Assembly (NCBI RefSeq): GCF_000420845.1
Contig: NZ_ATVS01000006.1
Location: forward strand, 1 to 64,000
Direction of reading: 5' to 3'
DNA: 64,000 bases
DNA from: Butyrivibrio sp. AE3009
Lineage (GTDB): Bacteria; Bacillota; Clostridia; Lachnospirales; Lachnospiraceae
The notes beneath the pieces were generated by a model. That model was not told the origin of the DNA. It saw only the letters and a list, made by a program, of their open reading frames with translations, and made no database searches. The translations under genes were made by a program, and so were the position numbers. How positions within the stretch are numbered: position 1 is the first letter of the stretch; each line of letters begins with the position of its first letter. Positions 1 through 8,552 of this stretch are shown in pieces.

Positions 1-406
1 CTGATTCCTGTGCAAGAAGGAGCTCATCAAGTCTGTTCTGATAAGCGTTCTCCTCGTTAGGAGTAATAAGCCAATTAACTGTAACGTCACCGATCTTACC
101 GGTTGTTCCATCAACTACCTCGTATCCGGGATAGTGATCTGTCAGACGTGACTTGAACTCTTCGTTCCAAGCTGAAATGTTGAGAACCTTACCCTCATCA
201 GCTGCAGGAGCTGCTGCTTCCTCAGTTGCAGGTGTCTCTGCTGCAGGTGTCTCTGCTGCAGGTGTCTCTGCTGCAGGTGTCTCTGCTGCGGGTGTCTCTG
301 CTGCAGGTGTCTCTGCTGCAGGTGTTGCTGCTGTCTCGCCGCAAGCGGTAAGCATTCCTGCTACCATTGTTGCGGAAAGGATCATACCAAGTAACTTTTT
401 CTTCAT
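1..406 (-). CDS. Sugar ABC transporter substrate-binding lipoprotein (N-terminal part; runs off the left edge)
   Basis: The reading frame starts at 406 behind a GGAGGT ribosome site and is open to the window edge, so only about 135 N-terminal residues are visible. It opens with MKKKLLGMIL, a hydrophobic stretch and a lipobox ending LTAC, so it should be a lipid-anchored extracellular protein. A linker of repeated ETPAA units follows, then the mature start (KVLNISAWNEEF) and a GDVTVNW stretch typical of carbohydrate ABC solute-binding proteins. It lies downstream of the LacI gene in the same direction, which suggests a sugar uptake operon related to the divergent cellobiose phosphorylase. The sugar bound cannot be read from this part. 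Confidence 0.8.
   Translation of the reverse strand, partial: MKKKLLGMILSATMVAGMLTACGETAATPAAETPAAETPAAETPAAETPAAETPAAETPATEEAAAPAADEGKVLNISAWNEEFKSRLTDHYPGYEVVDGTTGKIGDVTVNWLITPNEENAYQNRLDELLLAQES
228..327 (-). repeat. 15-bp tandem repeat coding for the ETPAA linker
   Basis: About six to seven near-identical 15-base units (plus-strand GCAGGTGTCTCTGCT) encode the Ala/Pro/Thr/Glu spacer between lipid anchor and binding domain. Unit identity at DNA level points to recent slippage expansion. A similar linker, coded by its own 15-base units, is in the TRAP binding protein at 45.5 kb. Confidence 0.9.
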
Positions 407-523
407 AACCAAATTACCTCCATCTCCCTTTTTATATGGTATTAGTAAGTTATTTATTTAAAACAGCTCATGCCGTCTTAAATCAAGTTTAAAAAAGTTT
501 CTTCTATATTAAGTTGTCAATAT

Positions 524-1549
524 TCAATTGATCTTCTTGACGGTCTGACCGGGTTCAAGCTTGCCGCTTACAACCACCTGCTCTATAAGAGTTCCCTTGG
601 GGTTGTTGATGAGATCTATAAGCTTGATGGCTGCCATCCTGCCGATCTTCTCGGTATCCTGAACGCAGGTTGTGAGCCTGGGACTGATTCTGCCCACCAG
701 CTCAATTCCGTCGTATCCCACCACCGAAACATCATCCGGTATGCTAAGTCCTCTCTGCCTGATAGCATTGATGCCTCCAAAGGAAGCCACATCATCGGGA
801 TAAAAGATGACTGTCGGAGGATCCTTGAGATTGAGAAGCTTGTTGGTGGCTGCAAATGCCGCATCCGTATCTCTGTAGGGTGAAGCTATCACGTATTCAT
901 CAGGGATCTCAACGTCCAGATCCTGTAAAGTCTTATAAAAGGAACTCAGTCTGTTCTGGGTTACGGAAGATTCCATACCGTGAACATAACCAATCTTGCG
1001 ATGTCCCTGTTCATATACATATCTGACAAGCTCATTCATTCCGGAAACGTTGTCCGAAACAATCGCTATTCTGTTATAGAAGAAATGGTCAATTGTAACT
1101 ACCGGGATATTGCTCCTGACCAGCTCGTCCACCTCGGGATCGGTAAAATCAACACAAGCGATCATCACGCCGTCAAACCCTCTGTAAATAGCATGTGAGA
1201 GATATGACATATTGTTGATCCTGGCCTTACCTCCATTAATAAAGGTAATGTCAAAGCCGTTCTCCTCAGCAGTTCTCTTGAAGCTGTCCAACACATGATT
1301 GAAATAATCATGTGTAAGTCCGCTGTTGGCTTCATCCACAAACAGGACTCCGATGTTGTTACTCCTGTTGGTCTTGAGCGCCTGTGCGGCTGCGTTGGGT
1401 CTGTACCCAAGCTGTTCGGCAACCTCCCTTATTCTCTCCTTGGTGTCCTTACCGATATCGCTATGGTCGTTCAGTGCCTTGGACACCGTTGCCACCGATA
1501 CGCCGCAAGCCTTGGAGATATCTTTTAATGAAACCATTCTCCTGTTCAT
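524..1549 (-). CDS. LacI family transcriptional regulator
   Basis: The protein has 341 residues, the usual LacI length. The N-terminus carries the LacI helix-turn-helix (SLKDISKACGVSVATVSKAL, residues about 7-26) and hinge helix region, followed by a periplasmic-binding-protein-like effector domain with the C-terminal VVGYDGIELVGRISPRLTT signature. An AAAGG site supports the ATG at 1549; Met5 is possible but its Shine-Dalgarno would be too close. The gene is divergent from cellobiose phosphorylase and upstream of a sugar-binding lipoprotein gene. Palindromic sites with a central CG lie in the divergent region, so it probably represses both directions in response to a cello-oligosaccharide or other sugar. 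The effector is inferred, not seen. Confidence 0.93.
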   Translation of the reverse strand: MNRRMVSLKDISKACGVSVATVSKALNDHSDIGKDTKERIREVAEQLGYRPNAAAQALKTNRSNNIGVLFVDEANSGLTHDYFNHVLDSFKRTAEENGFDITFINGGKARINNMSYLSHAIYRGFDGVMIACVDFTDPEVDELVRSNIPVVTIDHFFYNRIAIVSDNVSGMNELVRYVYEQGHRKIGYVHGMESSVTQNRLSSFYKTLQDLDVEIPDEYVIASPYRDTDAAFAATNKLLNLKDPPTVIFYPDDVASFGGINAIRQRGLSIPDDVSVVGYDGIELVGRISPRLTTCVQDTEKIGRMAAIKLIDLINNPKGTLIEQVVVSGKLEPGQTVKKIN

Positions 1550-1591
1550 AGCAACCTTTAAATTTCGTACTTAATCGTTTTCGTGATTTAA

Positions 1592-1620
1592 ATATACAAC
1601 ACATTGACATCAAAATCAAT
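1592..1620 (-). promoter_or_regulatory. Candidate promoter of the lacI-type gene
   Basis: On the minus strand a TTGATT box (1615-1620) and a TATATT box (1592-1597) are 17 bases apart, about 45 bases upstream of the regulator start. An ATCGTTTT sequence at 1575-1582 lies just downstream and could be an autoregulatory site. Confidence 0.5.
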
Positions 1621-1734
1621 AGGTTTTTAATTTCTTTTGTGCATGTTTTATATTTTTGTGGCATTTTAACAATTTTGTTATCTGTTTTTCATACATAATT
1701 AACTTACCGTATATATTTTGTTCATATTTTTAGT

Positions 1735-1742
1735 AAACGTTT
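1735..1742. promoter_or_regulatory. Candidate LacI-family operator (AAACGTTT)
   Basis: AAACGTTT is a perfect palindrome with the central CG typical of LacI-family operators and matches the core of the larger palindrome at 1916-1929. It sits between the two divergent promoters. Confidence 0.4.
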
Positions 1743-1801
1743 TCGCACATTTTCGCTGATTTGAGTTTCGTTAAGTAGTATTCGTTTATTCGTTTTTCAT
1801 T

Positions 1802-1815
1802 TGAAACCGCTTTCA
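1802..1815. promoter_or_regulatory. cre-like site (TGAAACCGCTTTCA)
   Basis: The 14 bases fit the Gram-positive catabolite-responsive element consensus TGWAANCGNTNWCA at every position. It lies about 56 bases upstream of the -35 box of the phosphorylase promoter. It could be bound by a CcpA-like protein or another LacI-family member. Confidence 0.55.
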
Positions 1816-1870
1816 AATTTTGCCCTATTTTTCCTATGGTTGAGCCAAAAATGAGTAGTCAAAATTTTTG

Positions 1871-1899
1871 TTGCAATTAGTACAATTCTCATATATAAT
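1871..1899 (+). promoter_or_regulatory. Promoter of cellobiose phosphorylase
   Basis: TTGCAA (1871-1876) and a perfect TATAAT (1894-1899) are 17 bases apart. Transcription would start near 1906, giving a leader of about 44 bases that contains the palindrome at 1916-1929. Confidence 0.75.
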
Positions 1900-1915
1900 G
1901 TGCCTAGAAAATTAT

Positions 1916-1929
1916 CTTAAACGTTTAAG
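1916..1929. promoter_or_regulatory. Perfect palindromic operator CTTAAACGTTTAAG
   Basis: A 14-base perfect palindrome with central CG lies about 10 to 23 bases past the predicted transcription start and just ahead of the ribosome site. That is a classical repressor position, and the LacI-type gene next door is the obvious candidate to bind it. Confidence 0.65.
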
Positions 1930-1949
1930 TGAGAACGGGAGGTTATACA

Positions 1950-4394
1950 ATGAAATACGGCTTTTTTGATGACAATGCCCTTGAGTATGTTATCACCACT
2001 CCGAAGACTCCTCTTCCTTGGATCAACTACCTCGGCAACAAGGAGTTCTTTACCCTGATATCCAACACCTGCGGCGGATATACCTTTTATAAGGATGCCA
2101 AGCTCTTAAGACTTACACGTTATCGTTACAACAATGTTCCTTACGATAACAACGGTAAGTACTTCTATATTAAGGATAATACAGATGACGTGATCTGGAA
2201 TCCCGGCTGGCAGCCTGTCAAGACTACTCTTGATTCCTATGAGTGCCGTCACGGACTTGGCTACAGCAGATTCACATCATCCAAGAACAAGGTAGAGGCA
2301 AGTGTCCTTACTTTCGTTCCCATGAATGACAACTGTGAGGTTTCACAGATCACTATTACTAATAATAAAGAAACAAAAGCTGACCTTTCTCTTTTCTCAT
2401 ATGTAGAATGGTGTCTCTGGAACGCAGACGACGATATGAAGAACTTCCAGAGAAACCTGAGTACCGGTGAGGTTGAGATCTCAGAGAACGGATCTGTTCT
2501 CTTCCACAAGACCGAGTACAGAGAGCGTCGTAATCATTACGCAGTTTATGCCGTTAACTCCAAGGTGGACGGTTTCGATACCAGCAGAGATGCATTCCTG
2601 GGCGCATACAACGGACCCGACAGCCCGGATGTTGTTGCTGCAGGCAAGGCTACAGATTCAGTTGCAAGCGGCTGGTCACCAATCGCTTCACACCAGATCA
2701 ACGTAGAGCTCAATCCCGGCGAGTCCAAGACCTTCATCTTCGTTCTGGGTTACGTTGAGAATCCTGAGGATGACAAGTGGGAAGCTCCCAGCGTTATCAA
2801 CAAGAAGCCTGCTTTTGCTATGCTTGACAGATACAAAACAGATGCTGATGTAGAGAAAGCCTTCACAGAGCTCAAGGACTATTGGAAAGAGCTTCTTAGC
2901 ATCTACCACGTTTCATCCTCCAATGAGAAGGTTGATCGTATGGTTAATATCTGGAACCAGTATCAGTGCATGGTTACCTTTAACATGTCACGTTCTGCTT
3001 CCTACTATGAGTCCGGAATCGGCCGTGGAATGGGCTTTAGAGATTCCTGCCAGGATCTTCTCGGATTCGTACATCTCATTCCGGACAGAGCAAGAGAGCG
3101 TATCATCGATATCGCTTCCACACAGTTCCAGGATGGTAGCGCTTATCACCAGTATCAGCCTCTTACCAAGAAGGGTAACTCAGACATCGGCTCAGGCTTC
3201 AACGACGATCCGTTATGGCTCATCGCAGGAACCAGCGCATACGTCAGAGAGACAGGCGATCTTTCCATTCTTAAGGAGATCGTTCCTTTCGATAATGATA
3301 TGAGTGTTGCCAAGACACTTATGGAACACCTTAAGTGCTCCTTCAACTTCACAGCTACTCACAAGGGACCTCACGGTCTTCCTCTTATCGGACGTGCTGA
3401 CTGGAATGACTGCCTGAACCTCAACTGCTTCTCAGAGCATCCCGGTGAGTCCTTCCAGACCTTCGGACCTTCTGAGGGACCTGTTGCAGAGTCAGTATTT
3501 ATCGCAGGCATGTTTGTTAAGTACGGCGAAGAGTATGCTCAGCTGGCTGAGCTCCTCGGAGACGACGCAGAGGCTAAGAGAGCCCGCGAAGAAGTTCAGA
3601 AAGTATACGACGCTGCCATCACAGCAGGCTGGGACGGCGAGTGGTTCGTTCGTGCATACGATGCATATTCTCACAAGGTTGGTTCAAAAGAGTGCGAGGA
3701 AGGCCAGATCTACATCGAGCCCCAGGGCTTCTGTGTACTTGCCGGAATCGGTGTTAAGGAAGGTCTCGCAGAGAAGGCTCTTAAGAGTGTTGAAGAGAGA
3801 CTTGATACCAAGTATGGTGTAATGATCCTTCAGCCCGCTTATACCAAGTATCACCTTGAACTTGGTGAAGTAAGCTCATATCCACCGGGATACAAGGAGA
3901 ACGCAGGTATCTTCTGCCACAACAATCCTTGGGTATCCATCGCTGAGACCGTTCTCGGACACGGCGACAGAGCTTTCGAGATCTACAAGAAGACCTGCCC
4001 TGCTTATGTAGAGGAAATCAGTGATATCCACTGCACAGAGCCTTATGTATACTCACAGATGGTTGCCGGCCGTGACGCCAAGTTCCACGGACAGGGCAAG
4101 AACAGCTGGCTTACAGGTACAGCTGCCTGGACCTTTGTAAATATCTCCCAGTACATCCTGGGTGTATATCCTACACACAACGGCCTGTCCATCAATCCTT
4201 GCGTACCTGAGGGCTTCGGTGACTTCGAGCTCACACGTAAGTATCGTGGTGCAACCTACAAGATTTCCGTTAAGACTAACGGCGCTCAGAAGGGAATTTC
4301 CAAGCTCGTTGTTAACGGCAAGGAAGTTAGCGGCAATGTAATTCCTTACGATGCTTCTGTTAAGGAATACACTGTAGAAGCTATCATGGGTTGA
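1950..4394 (+). CDS. cbp: Cellobiose phosphorylase (GH94)
   Basis: The protein has 814 residues and converts cellobiose plus phosphate to glucose-1-phosphate and glucose in the cytoplasm. No signal peptide is present. The start [10 protein letters not shown] is typical of the family, and CGGGAGG lies about 7 bases ahead of the ATG; an in-frame GTG at 1929 would swallow the ribosome site. GH94 landmarks include an N-terminal beta-sandwich, WNDDPLWL-like loop regions, and RADWNDCLN near residue 485, whose Asp is the family's general acid. Length and ends match characterised cellobiose phosphorylases rather than the longer cyclic glucan or chitobiose enzymes. Control is probably by the divergent LacI protein. 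Confidence 0.93.
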   Translation: MKYGFFDDNALEYVITTPKTPLPWINYLGNKEFFTLISNTCGGYTFYKDAKLLRLTRYRYNNVPYDNNGKYFYIKDNTDDVIWNPGWQPVKTTLDSYECRHGLGYSRFTSSKNKVEASVLTFVPMNDNCEVSQITITNNKETKADLSLFSYVEWCLWNADDDMKNFQRNLSTGEVEISENGSVLFHKTEYRERRNHYAVYAVNSKVDGFDTSRDAFLGAYNGPDSPDVVAAGKATDSVASGWSPIASHQINVELNPGESKTFIFVLGYVENPEDDKWEAPSVINKKPAFAMLDRYKTDADVEKAFTELKDYWKELLSIYHVSSSNEKVDRMVNIWNQYQCMVTFNMSRSASYYESGIGRGMGFRDSCQDLLGFVHLIPDRARERIIDIASTQFQDGSAYHQYQPLTKKGNSDIGSGFNDDPLWLIAGTSAYVRETGDLSILKEIVPFDNDMSVAKTLMEHLKCSFNFTATHKGPHGLPLIGRADWNDCLNLNCFSEHPGESFQTFGPSEGPVAESVFIAGMFVKYGEEYAQLAELLGDDAEAKRAREEVQKVYDAAITAGWDGEWFVRAYDAYSHKVGSKECEEGQIYIEPQGFCVLAGIGVKEGLAEKALKSVEERLDTKYGVMILQPAYTKYHLELGEVSSYPPGYKENAGIFCHNNPWVSIAETVLGHGDRAFEIYKKTCPAYVEEISDIHCTEPYVYSQMVAGRDAKFHGQGKNSWLTGTAAWTFVNISQYILGVYPTHNGLSINPCVPEGFGDFELTRKYRGATYKISVKTNGAQKGISKLVVNGKEVSGNVIPYDASVKEYTVEAIMG

Positions 4395-4426
4395 TCTATA
4401 GATTAACAGTTCAATACAAATAATTA

Positions 4427-4470
4427 AGAGCATGTCTCCTGCTATTCAATTAGGTGACATGCTCTTTTTT
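4427..4470 (+). terminator. Intrinsic terminator after cellobiose phosphorylase
   Basis: AAGAGCATGTC pairs with GACATGCTCTT and is followed directly by a run of T. Confidence 0.85.
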
Positions 4471-4478
4471 GCTCATCC

Positions 4479-4512
4479 AAAAAGAAGCAGAGCCATATAC
4501 AAGCTCCGCTTC
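4479..4512 (-). terminator. Intrinsic terminator for the PRPP synthetase transcript
   Basis: On the minus strand GAAGCGGAGC pairs with GCTCTGCTTC and is followed by TTTTT. The 104-base palindrome lies between this terminator and the prs stop codon, so it would be transcribed in the prs 3' untranslated region. Confidence 0.7.
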
Positions 4513-4566
4513 CTCAGTTCTTTCTTCATGAGAATCATCTTCTCCCGGAAATTCTAATGAGTCAGC

Positions 4567-4670
4567 GAGGGATGTTTTTTATACCAATGGGGACGGTTCT
4601 GTTTGGTAAAGTTTTGTTTGCAAAACTTTACCAAACAGAACCGTCCCCATTGGTATAAAAAACATCCCTC
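4567..4670. repeat. 104-bp perfect palindrome (GGGGACGG family, copy 1)
   Basis: Two 50-base arms (4567-4616 and 4621-4670) are exact reverse complements around the 4-base loop TTTG. They contain the core ATACCAATGGGGACGGTTCT. The element ends 6 bases from the stop codon of the PRPP synthetase. Related copies are at 10348-10511 and 26573-26677. It resembles a REP-type extragenic palindrome; no transposase is nearby. Confidence 0.95.
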
Positions 4671-4676
4671 ACCAGC

Positions 4677-5771
4677 TTATTTCCTCATATATGCATTAAT
4701 AGTTTCCTTCATACGATCAGCAGGCATGGTAAGATTTTGCATTGATTTACTTTTGTTCAATGTGTCAATTATGGCCGCAATGTAGTGATTCATGCTGACA
4801 CTGCAATAATATTCTTTCTCAAGCAGCTCAGGCTTCTGATATACCAAATTGGTGGTGAAAATGCGGTCAAAAAATCCTTCTTCATAAGCCCTATCAAGCT
4901 TGGCAAATCCGCCGGAGAAAAGGCCAAAGGTAGAAAAAACAAAGATGCGTCTTGCTCCTCGCTCCTTTATCTGCTTGCATACATCTATGATGCTTCCACC
5001 TGAAGCTATCATGTCGTCTACAATTACAGCATCCAGTCCTTCAAGACTTCCGCCGCAGAAATCATGTGCGATGATGGGATTGGTGCCGTCTACTATATTT
5101 GCATAATCTCTTCGTTTATAAAACATACCTAGATTTACGCCAAATATCGAAGCAAAAAATACCACTCTTTCCGTCGCCCCTTCATCGGGAGCAATGAACA
5201 TAAGATGATCTGAATCTATTTGAATATCCTCATATTCTGTCAGGAATGCCTGAGTAAACTGAAGGGCAGGCGAGATATTCTCGATTCCGTTAAGAGGAAG
5301 AACATTCTGCATTCGCGGGTCGTGAGCGTCGAAGGTTACTATATTATCCACACCCAGAAACTCCAGCTCTTTGAGCATTACCGCACAGTCCAGAGACTCT
5401 CTCCCCGTCTTCCTGTGTTGCCTGCTCTCATACAAAAACGGCATAACCACAGTAATCCTCTCAGCCTTACCGTTGCATGCCGCTATAACCCTCTTCAGAT
5501 CCTGGTAATGATCATCCGGGGACATCCTGTTAAGTTCACCATCCATCTTGTACTTCAGCGAATTGTTACATACATCCACCAAAATATAGATATCCTTATC
5601 CCTCACCGACTGTCCGATTACACCCTTAGCTTCACCGCTGGCAAACCTAGGACACTGCGCCTCAATAAGGAAATTCTCCTCTTTCCTCCACCCGCACAAT
5701 ATCTGATTGATCCTCTTTGCCCTATCAGCATAGGATTCCAATGCAATAATGCCTAATTGTCTATCGCTCAT
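4677..5771 (-). CDS. prs: Ribose-phosphate pyrophosphokinase (PRPP synthetase), long variant
   Basis: The predicted enzyme makes phosphoribosyl pyrophosphate from ribose-5-phosphate and ATP for nucleotide, His and Trp synthesis. The chosen ATG at 5771 has GGAGG 7 bases upstream; a longer frame from 5798 would run through that site. The protein has 364 residues, longer than the usual 310-320. The PRPP-binding loop is VIVDDMIASGGS (canonically DDMIATGGT), the flexible loop reads ESRQHRK where most enzymes have RQDRK, and FDAHDPRM and YKRRDY are present. These changes suggest a divergent Prs subfamily; activity is likely but not certain. The gene stands alone with its own terminator. Confidence 0.85.
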   Translation of the reverse strand: MSDRQLGIIALESYADRAKRINQILCGWRKEENFLIEAQCPRFASGEAKGVIGQSVRDKDIYILVDVCNNSLKYKMDGELNRMSPDDHYQDLKRVIAACNGKAERITVVMPFLYESRQHRKTGRESLDCAVMLKELEFLGVDNIVTFDAHDPRMQNVLPLNGIENISPALQFTQAFLTEYEDIQIDSDHLMFIAPDEGATERVVFFASIFGVNLGMFYKRRDYANIVDGTNPIIAHDFCGGSLEGLDAVIVDDMIASGGSIIDVCKQIKERGARRIFVFSTFGLFSGGFAKLDRAYEEGFFDRIFTTNLVYQKPELLEKEYYCSVSMNHYIAAIIDTLNKSKSMQNLTMPADRMKETINAYMRK

Positions 5772-5898
5772 GGAAACACCTCCATAGCCCTCATTCACGC
5801 TATTAAGTCAATTATTACACCTTAATTCTACAAACCCCCTCCCACAATATCAAATTAAAATTTTAGAAACCACGGTTAGGGAGATTTACGCACACGTC

Positions 5899-5930
5899 AA
5901 AAATGCCATCTGACCGAAGTCAGATGGCAT
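5899..5930 (-). terminator. Intrinsic terminator of the cold-shock gene
   Basis: On the minus strand ATGCCATCTGAC and GTCAGATGGCAT form a perfect 12-base stem closed by a TTCG tetraloop and followed by TTTT. Confidence 0.85.
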
Positions 5931-6030
5931 CGTTGATTAATCATTGTTACAATCTTGCGAATTCAAAATATATCTATATATTAGAATAAGGCACTTTGTA
6001 GTCTGATTAATGCGCTCAATTCCCTTAGAA

Positions 6031-6231
6031 TTAAAGCTTGTTTACGTTTACGGCCTGAGGTCCCTTTTCGCCCTGGATTACATCATACTCTACAGAAGCG
6101 CCCTCTTCGAGAGACTTGAAGCCTTCCATGTTGAGTCCTGAATAATGTACGAATACATCATTTCCAGCCTCGTCTGAGATGAAGCCATAACCCTTCTGGT
6201 TGTTGAACCACTTAACAGTACCTTTGTTCAT
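6031..6231 (-). CDS. cspA: Cold-shock domain protein
   Basis: The 66-residue protein is a single S1-like cold-shock domain that binds single-stranded RNA and DNA and acts as an RNA chaperone. The RNP1 motif (KGYGFISDE) and RNP2-like motif (VFVHYSGL) are both visible, and KGTVKWFN at the N-terminus is standard. GGAGGT lies ahead of the ATG. The leader is AT-rich and holds a 7-base inverted repeat (TGTTGTC/GACAACA, 6268-6284) that may form a hairpin in the 5' untranslated region; long structured leaders are common in this family. It is monocistronic with a strong terminator. Confidence 0.95.
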   Translation of the reverse strand: MNKGTVKWFNNQKGYGFISDEAGNDVFVHYSGLNMEGFKSLEEGASVEYDVIQGEKGPQAVNVNKL

Positions 6232-6501
6232 CGTAATACCTCCACAAAAATAAAAAAATAATCGTTCTGTTGTCTATGACAACATATTAAGATTATCACA
6301 GTTATGTACCAAAGTAAAGCGATTTATGCCAATATGAGAAAAAAATGTGAAAACTTTGTGTCCTGTTTTTTAAATTATCCCTCACCCCTTTACTTTAGAG
6401 TTTTAGCGTGATAAAATATTTAAGCATGAAAGTGTTATAAACGGATTATTGACCATATATGCACCACTTATGCGTTTCATAATTATATCGGAGGTTTCAT
6501 A

Positions 6502-6789
6502 ATGAACAAAAAAATCAGAACAGATTCAGTTGATCACTTATTCGACGCCATTCTTTGTCTGCAGAACAAGGAGGAGTGCTACAGCTTTTTTGAGGATCTG
6601 TGTACTGTAAATGAACTTTTATCACTTTCTCAGAGATTTGAGGTCGCTTCAATGCTCAGAGACCACAAGACCTATCTTGAGATTGCTGAGAAGACCGGAG
6701 CATCAACAGCAACCATCAGCCGTGTTAACCGCTCACTCAACTATGGTGACGACGGCTATGAGCTTGTATTCGAGAGAATGCAGGAGTAA
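6502..6789 (+). CDS. yerC: YerC/YecD family TrpR-related DNA-binding protein
   Basis: The 95-residue protein matches the TrpR-like YerC family of Firmicutes: an all-helical repressor fold with a C-terminal helix-turn-helix (YLEIAEKTGASTATISRVNR, about residues 58-77). The regulon of this family is poorly defined, and the family is usually found alone. CGGAGG stands 8 bases before the ATG. It is followed by its own terminator and is convergent with the CPBP protease gene. Confidence 0.9.
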   Translation: MNKKIRTDSVDHLFDAILCLQNKEECYSFFEDLCTVNELLSLSQRFEVASMLRDHKTYLEIAEKTGASTATISRVNRSLNYGDDGYELVFERMQE

Positions 6790-6811
6790 TCCGGATAATG
6801 ATTCATAACGA

Positions 6812-6849
6812 AAGGCTTGCGAAGCTTAATACTTCGCAAGCCTTTTTTA
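6812..6849 (+). terminator. Intrinsic terminator after yerC
   Basis: AAGGCTTGCGAAG and CTTCGCAAGCCTT form a perfect 13-base stem followed by TTTT. It lies between convergent genes but its T run favours the plus strand. Confidence 0.9.
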
Positions 6850-6866
6850 TTCCCATTTTATCAGTC

Positions 6867-7898
6867 TCAGCCGCTAATAAGCGATGTTATAAACCTTACC
6901 AAACTTCTTTCCAGTCCCAGCTGCGCTGTTACAATATTTGCCAGACAGTACAGAATGAATACGATCATTCCCACATTGATGATAACGTTCTTAAAAATAT
7001 TGCCCTTCTCCAGCTCTCCGGGAACAGCGGCGAACTTAACCTTCTTTGCATTGACTGCAATAAGCACAACTCCGGCGATAAGGAAAAGAATAATAAAGAA
7101 TCCGATCAGTCCAACTGCGGCAATTGCAGCGGCATGTTCAGTGCAATAATTCATATATGCTTCCATATCACCGCCGTAGATATATCCTGTCATCTCTTCG
7201 ATGTCCAATCCCTGCATGACTACCTGAGCCAGAACAGTTGAAATGCCATTGACAAACATATGCATAAGAATTGTATAGATAATCTTGCCGGTACGAAGGT
7301 ATACGTAAGCAAAGAATGCTCCCAGTACAAAAGCGTATACAAACTGCGAAAAGTTACCGTGGTAAAGACCAAATACAAGGCCGGACATAAGCACGGCTGT
7401 TTTCTCGCCAAATCTTACAGTTCTGTCCACAAGGAATTTTCTGAATGTAAGCTCTTCGCAAATAGGCGCAAGAACTACAGCAACCAAAAACATAACAACG
7501 GGAGGAACTCCGGTCATAACATCCAGTATAGGGTTAACTGCGCCTTTACCCGTAGCAGCTCCGATACGGATATTGATAATTGTGCCAACTAAATTGGATA
7601 AAGCTCCGAGAGTATAAGCGATGGGAAAACATGCAATAAGCATACCGATTCCCATACTCTTTTTGGGAATCTCGGTTTTCTCAAGATTTCTGATGGCAAG
7701 GTACATTCCCGGATAAGTAATGAGAACCAGCACCGCATAAGTGATCAGAATGTTAGCTGCCATGGATGAGAAAATCTCCGGATTAACTTTCTTTAATACC
7801 AAAGATAAGATCACTACCAGGACCGTGTAGACAAGCTGTCCGATAGAATAAGTAAGACCAAAACGTGAGTAGGTCTTTTTTGCATTTAATTCTTTCAT
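6867..7898 (-). CDS. CPBP family intramembrane metalloprotease
   Basis: This polytopic membrane protein of 343 residues belongs to the CAAX protease / bacteriocin-processing (CPBP, Abi) family. The three active-site motifs are present: EELTFR, FGLYHGN and HMFVN, all in the C-terminal half among predicted membrane helices. The start at 7898 (MKELNAKKTY) is supported by GGAGG directly upstream; a longer frame to 7937 lacks a ribosome site. The substrate is unknown. Relatives process lipoproteins or signal peptides or give bacteriocin self-immunity. No peptide or bacteriocin gene is adjacent. Confidence 0.88.
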   Translation of the reverse strand: MKELNAKKTYSRFGLTYSIGQLVYTVLVVILSLVLKKVNPEIFSSMAANILITYAVLVLITYPGMYLAIRNLEKTEIPKKSMGIGMLIACFPIAYTLGALSNLVGTIINIRIGAATGKGAVNPILDVMTGVPPVVMFLVAVVLAPICEELTFRKFLVDRTVRFGEKTAVLMSGLVFGLYHGNFSQFVYAFVLGAFFAYVYLRTGKIIYTILMHMFVNGISTVLAQVVMQGLDIEEMTGYIYGGDMEAYMNYCTEHAAAIAAVGLIGFFIILFLIAGVVLIAVNAKKVKFAAVPGELEKGNIFKNVIINVGMIVFILYCLANIVTAQLGLERSLVRFITSLISG

Positions 7899-7951
7899 TT
7901 TTCCTCCAAAATACTTTTTACATATAAATAAAGACAAAGGAAATTATACAA

Positions 7952-7981
7952 CAAAAGACGCCGCAGTAAACCACGACGTCT
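7952..7981 (-). terminator. Intrinsic terminator after the bactofilin gene
   Basis: On the minus strand AGACGTCG pairs with CGGCGTCT (one G-T pair), followed by TTTTGTTGT. Confidence 0.65.
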
Positions 7982-8027
7982 CTGAATTCACAGTTATTTC
8001 AAATTTGTAAAAAGCGCTGCACGGGGA

Positions 8028-8534
8028 TTATTTGTTCTTACCCTTCTTATCGTGCTTGTCTCCATCCTTCTTGTCTGAAGTGTCGGCACCAGCGTTATCT
8101 GCGGCGCTACTCTCTGCAGAAGCTGCCTTGTCTGCAGCTGCCCTCTCCTTGGCAATGTCTGCCGAAGTCTTGTCGAGACCGGTCATATCGCATTTACCTG
8201 CAAAAACCGCATTCTCGTCAATGATGATTCCCTTGCAGGTAACGTCCCCATACACCTTGCCTGTGTCGGAAATCTCGATTTTGCCCTGAGGAGCGGAAAT
8301 ATTGCCGTTGACCTCTCCTGCAATGTACACGTTCTGTGCTGATACAGTGCCAACTATCTTGGCCTCCTGGCCCACGATGAGAGCACCGCTGATTGTAACA
8401 TTTCCCTTAACCGTTCCGTCAATCCTTGTAGAGTCTTTGGTTGTAAGAGGACCGTCCAATACAGCTCCCTGGCCGATAATTGTTCCTACCTGCTCAAGTG
8501 ATGCATCAAATGTTGTCTCTTTCTTGCCAAACAT
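8028..8534 (-). CDS. Bactofilin (polymer-forming cytoskeletal protein)
   Basis: The 168-residue protein has the bactofilin core (residues about 15-115): short beta-strand repeats rich in Gly, Ile and Val (IDGTVKGNVTISGALIVG, VYIAGEVNGNI) that form a right-handed beta-helix and polymerise without nucleotide. A lysine- and aspartate-rich tail follows. Bactofilins scaffold cell-wall enzymes and shape the cell. Its start lies 18 bases after the stop of the LytM-like gene, so the two are co-transcribed. This pairing of bactofilin with an M23/LytM-type protein is known from several phyla and suggests that the membrane-anchored partner is localised by the filament. Confidence 0.92.
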   Translation of the reverse strand: MFGKKETTFDASLEQVGTIIGQGAVLDGPLTTKDSTRIDGTVKGNVTISGALIVGQEAKIVGTVSAQNVYIAGEVNGNISAPQGKIEISDTGKVYGDVTCKGIIIDENAVFAGKCDMTGLDKTSADIAKERAAADKAASAESSAADNAGADTSDKKDGDKHDKKGKNK

Positions 8535-8552
8535 TTTTCGTAACCTCCGTTT

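Noticed and set aside
228..327. CRISPR-like array
   Set aside because: Units are 15 bases, contiguous and in frame inside a gene; there are no spacers, and no cas genes are in the window.
153..461. Plus-strand frame coding for repeated VSAAG units
   Set aside because: It is the antisense shadow of the 15-base linker repeats of the sugar-binding lipoprotein; it has no ribosome site and no family.
1929..1949. GTG start for cellobiose phosphorylase seven codons upstream
   Set aside because: It would place the CGGGAGG ribosome site inside the gene; homologues begin at MKYGFFD.
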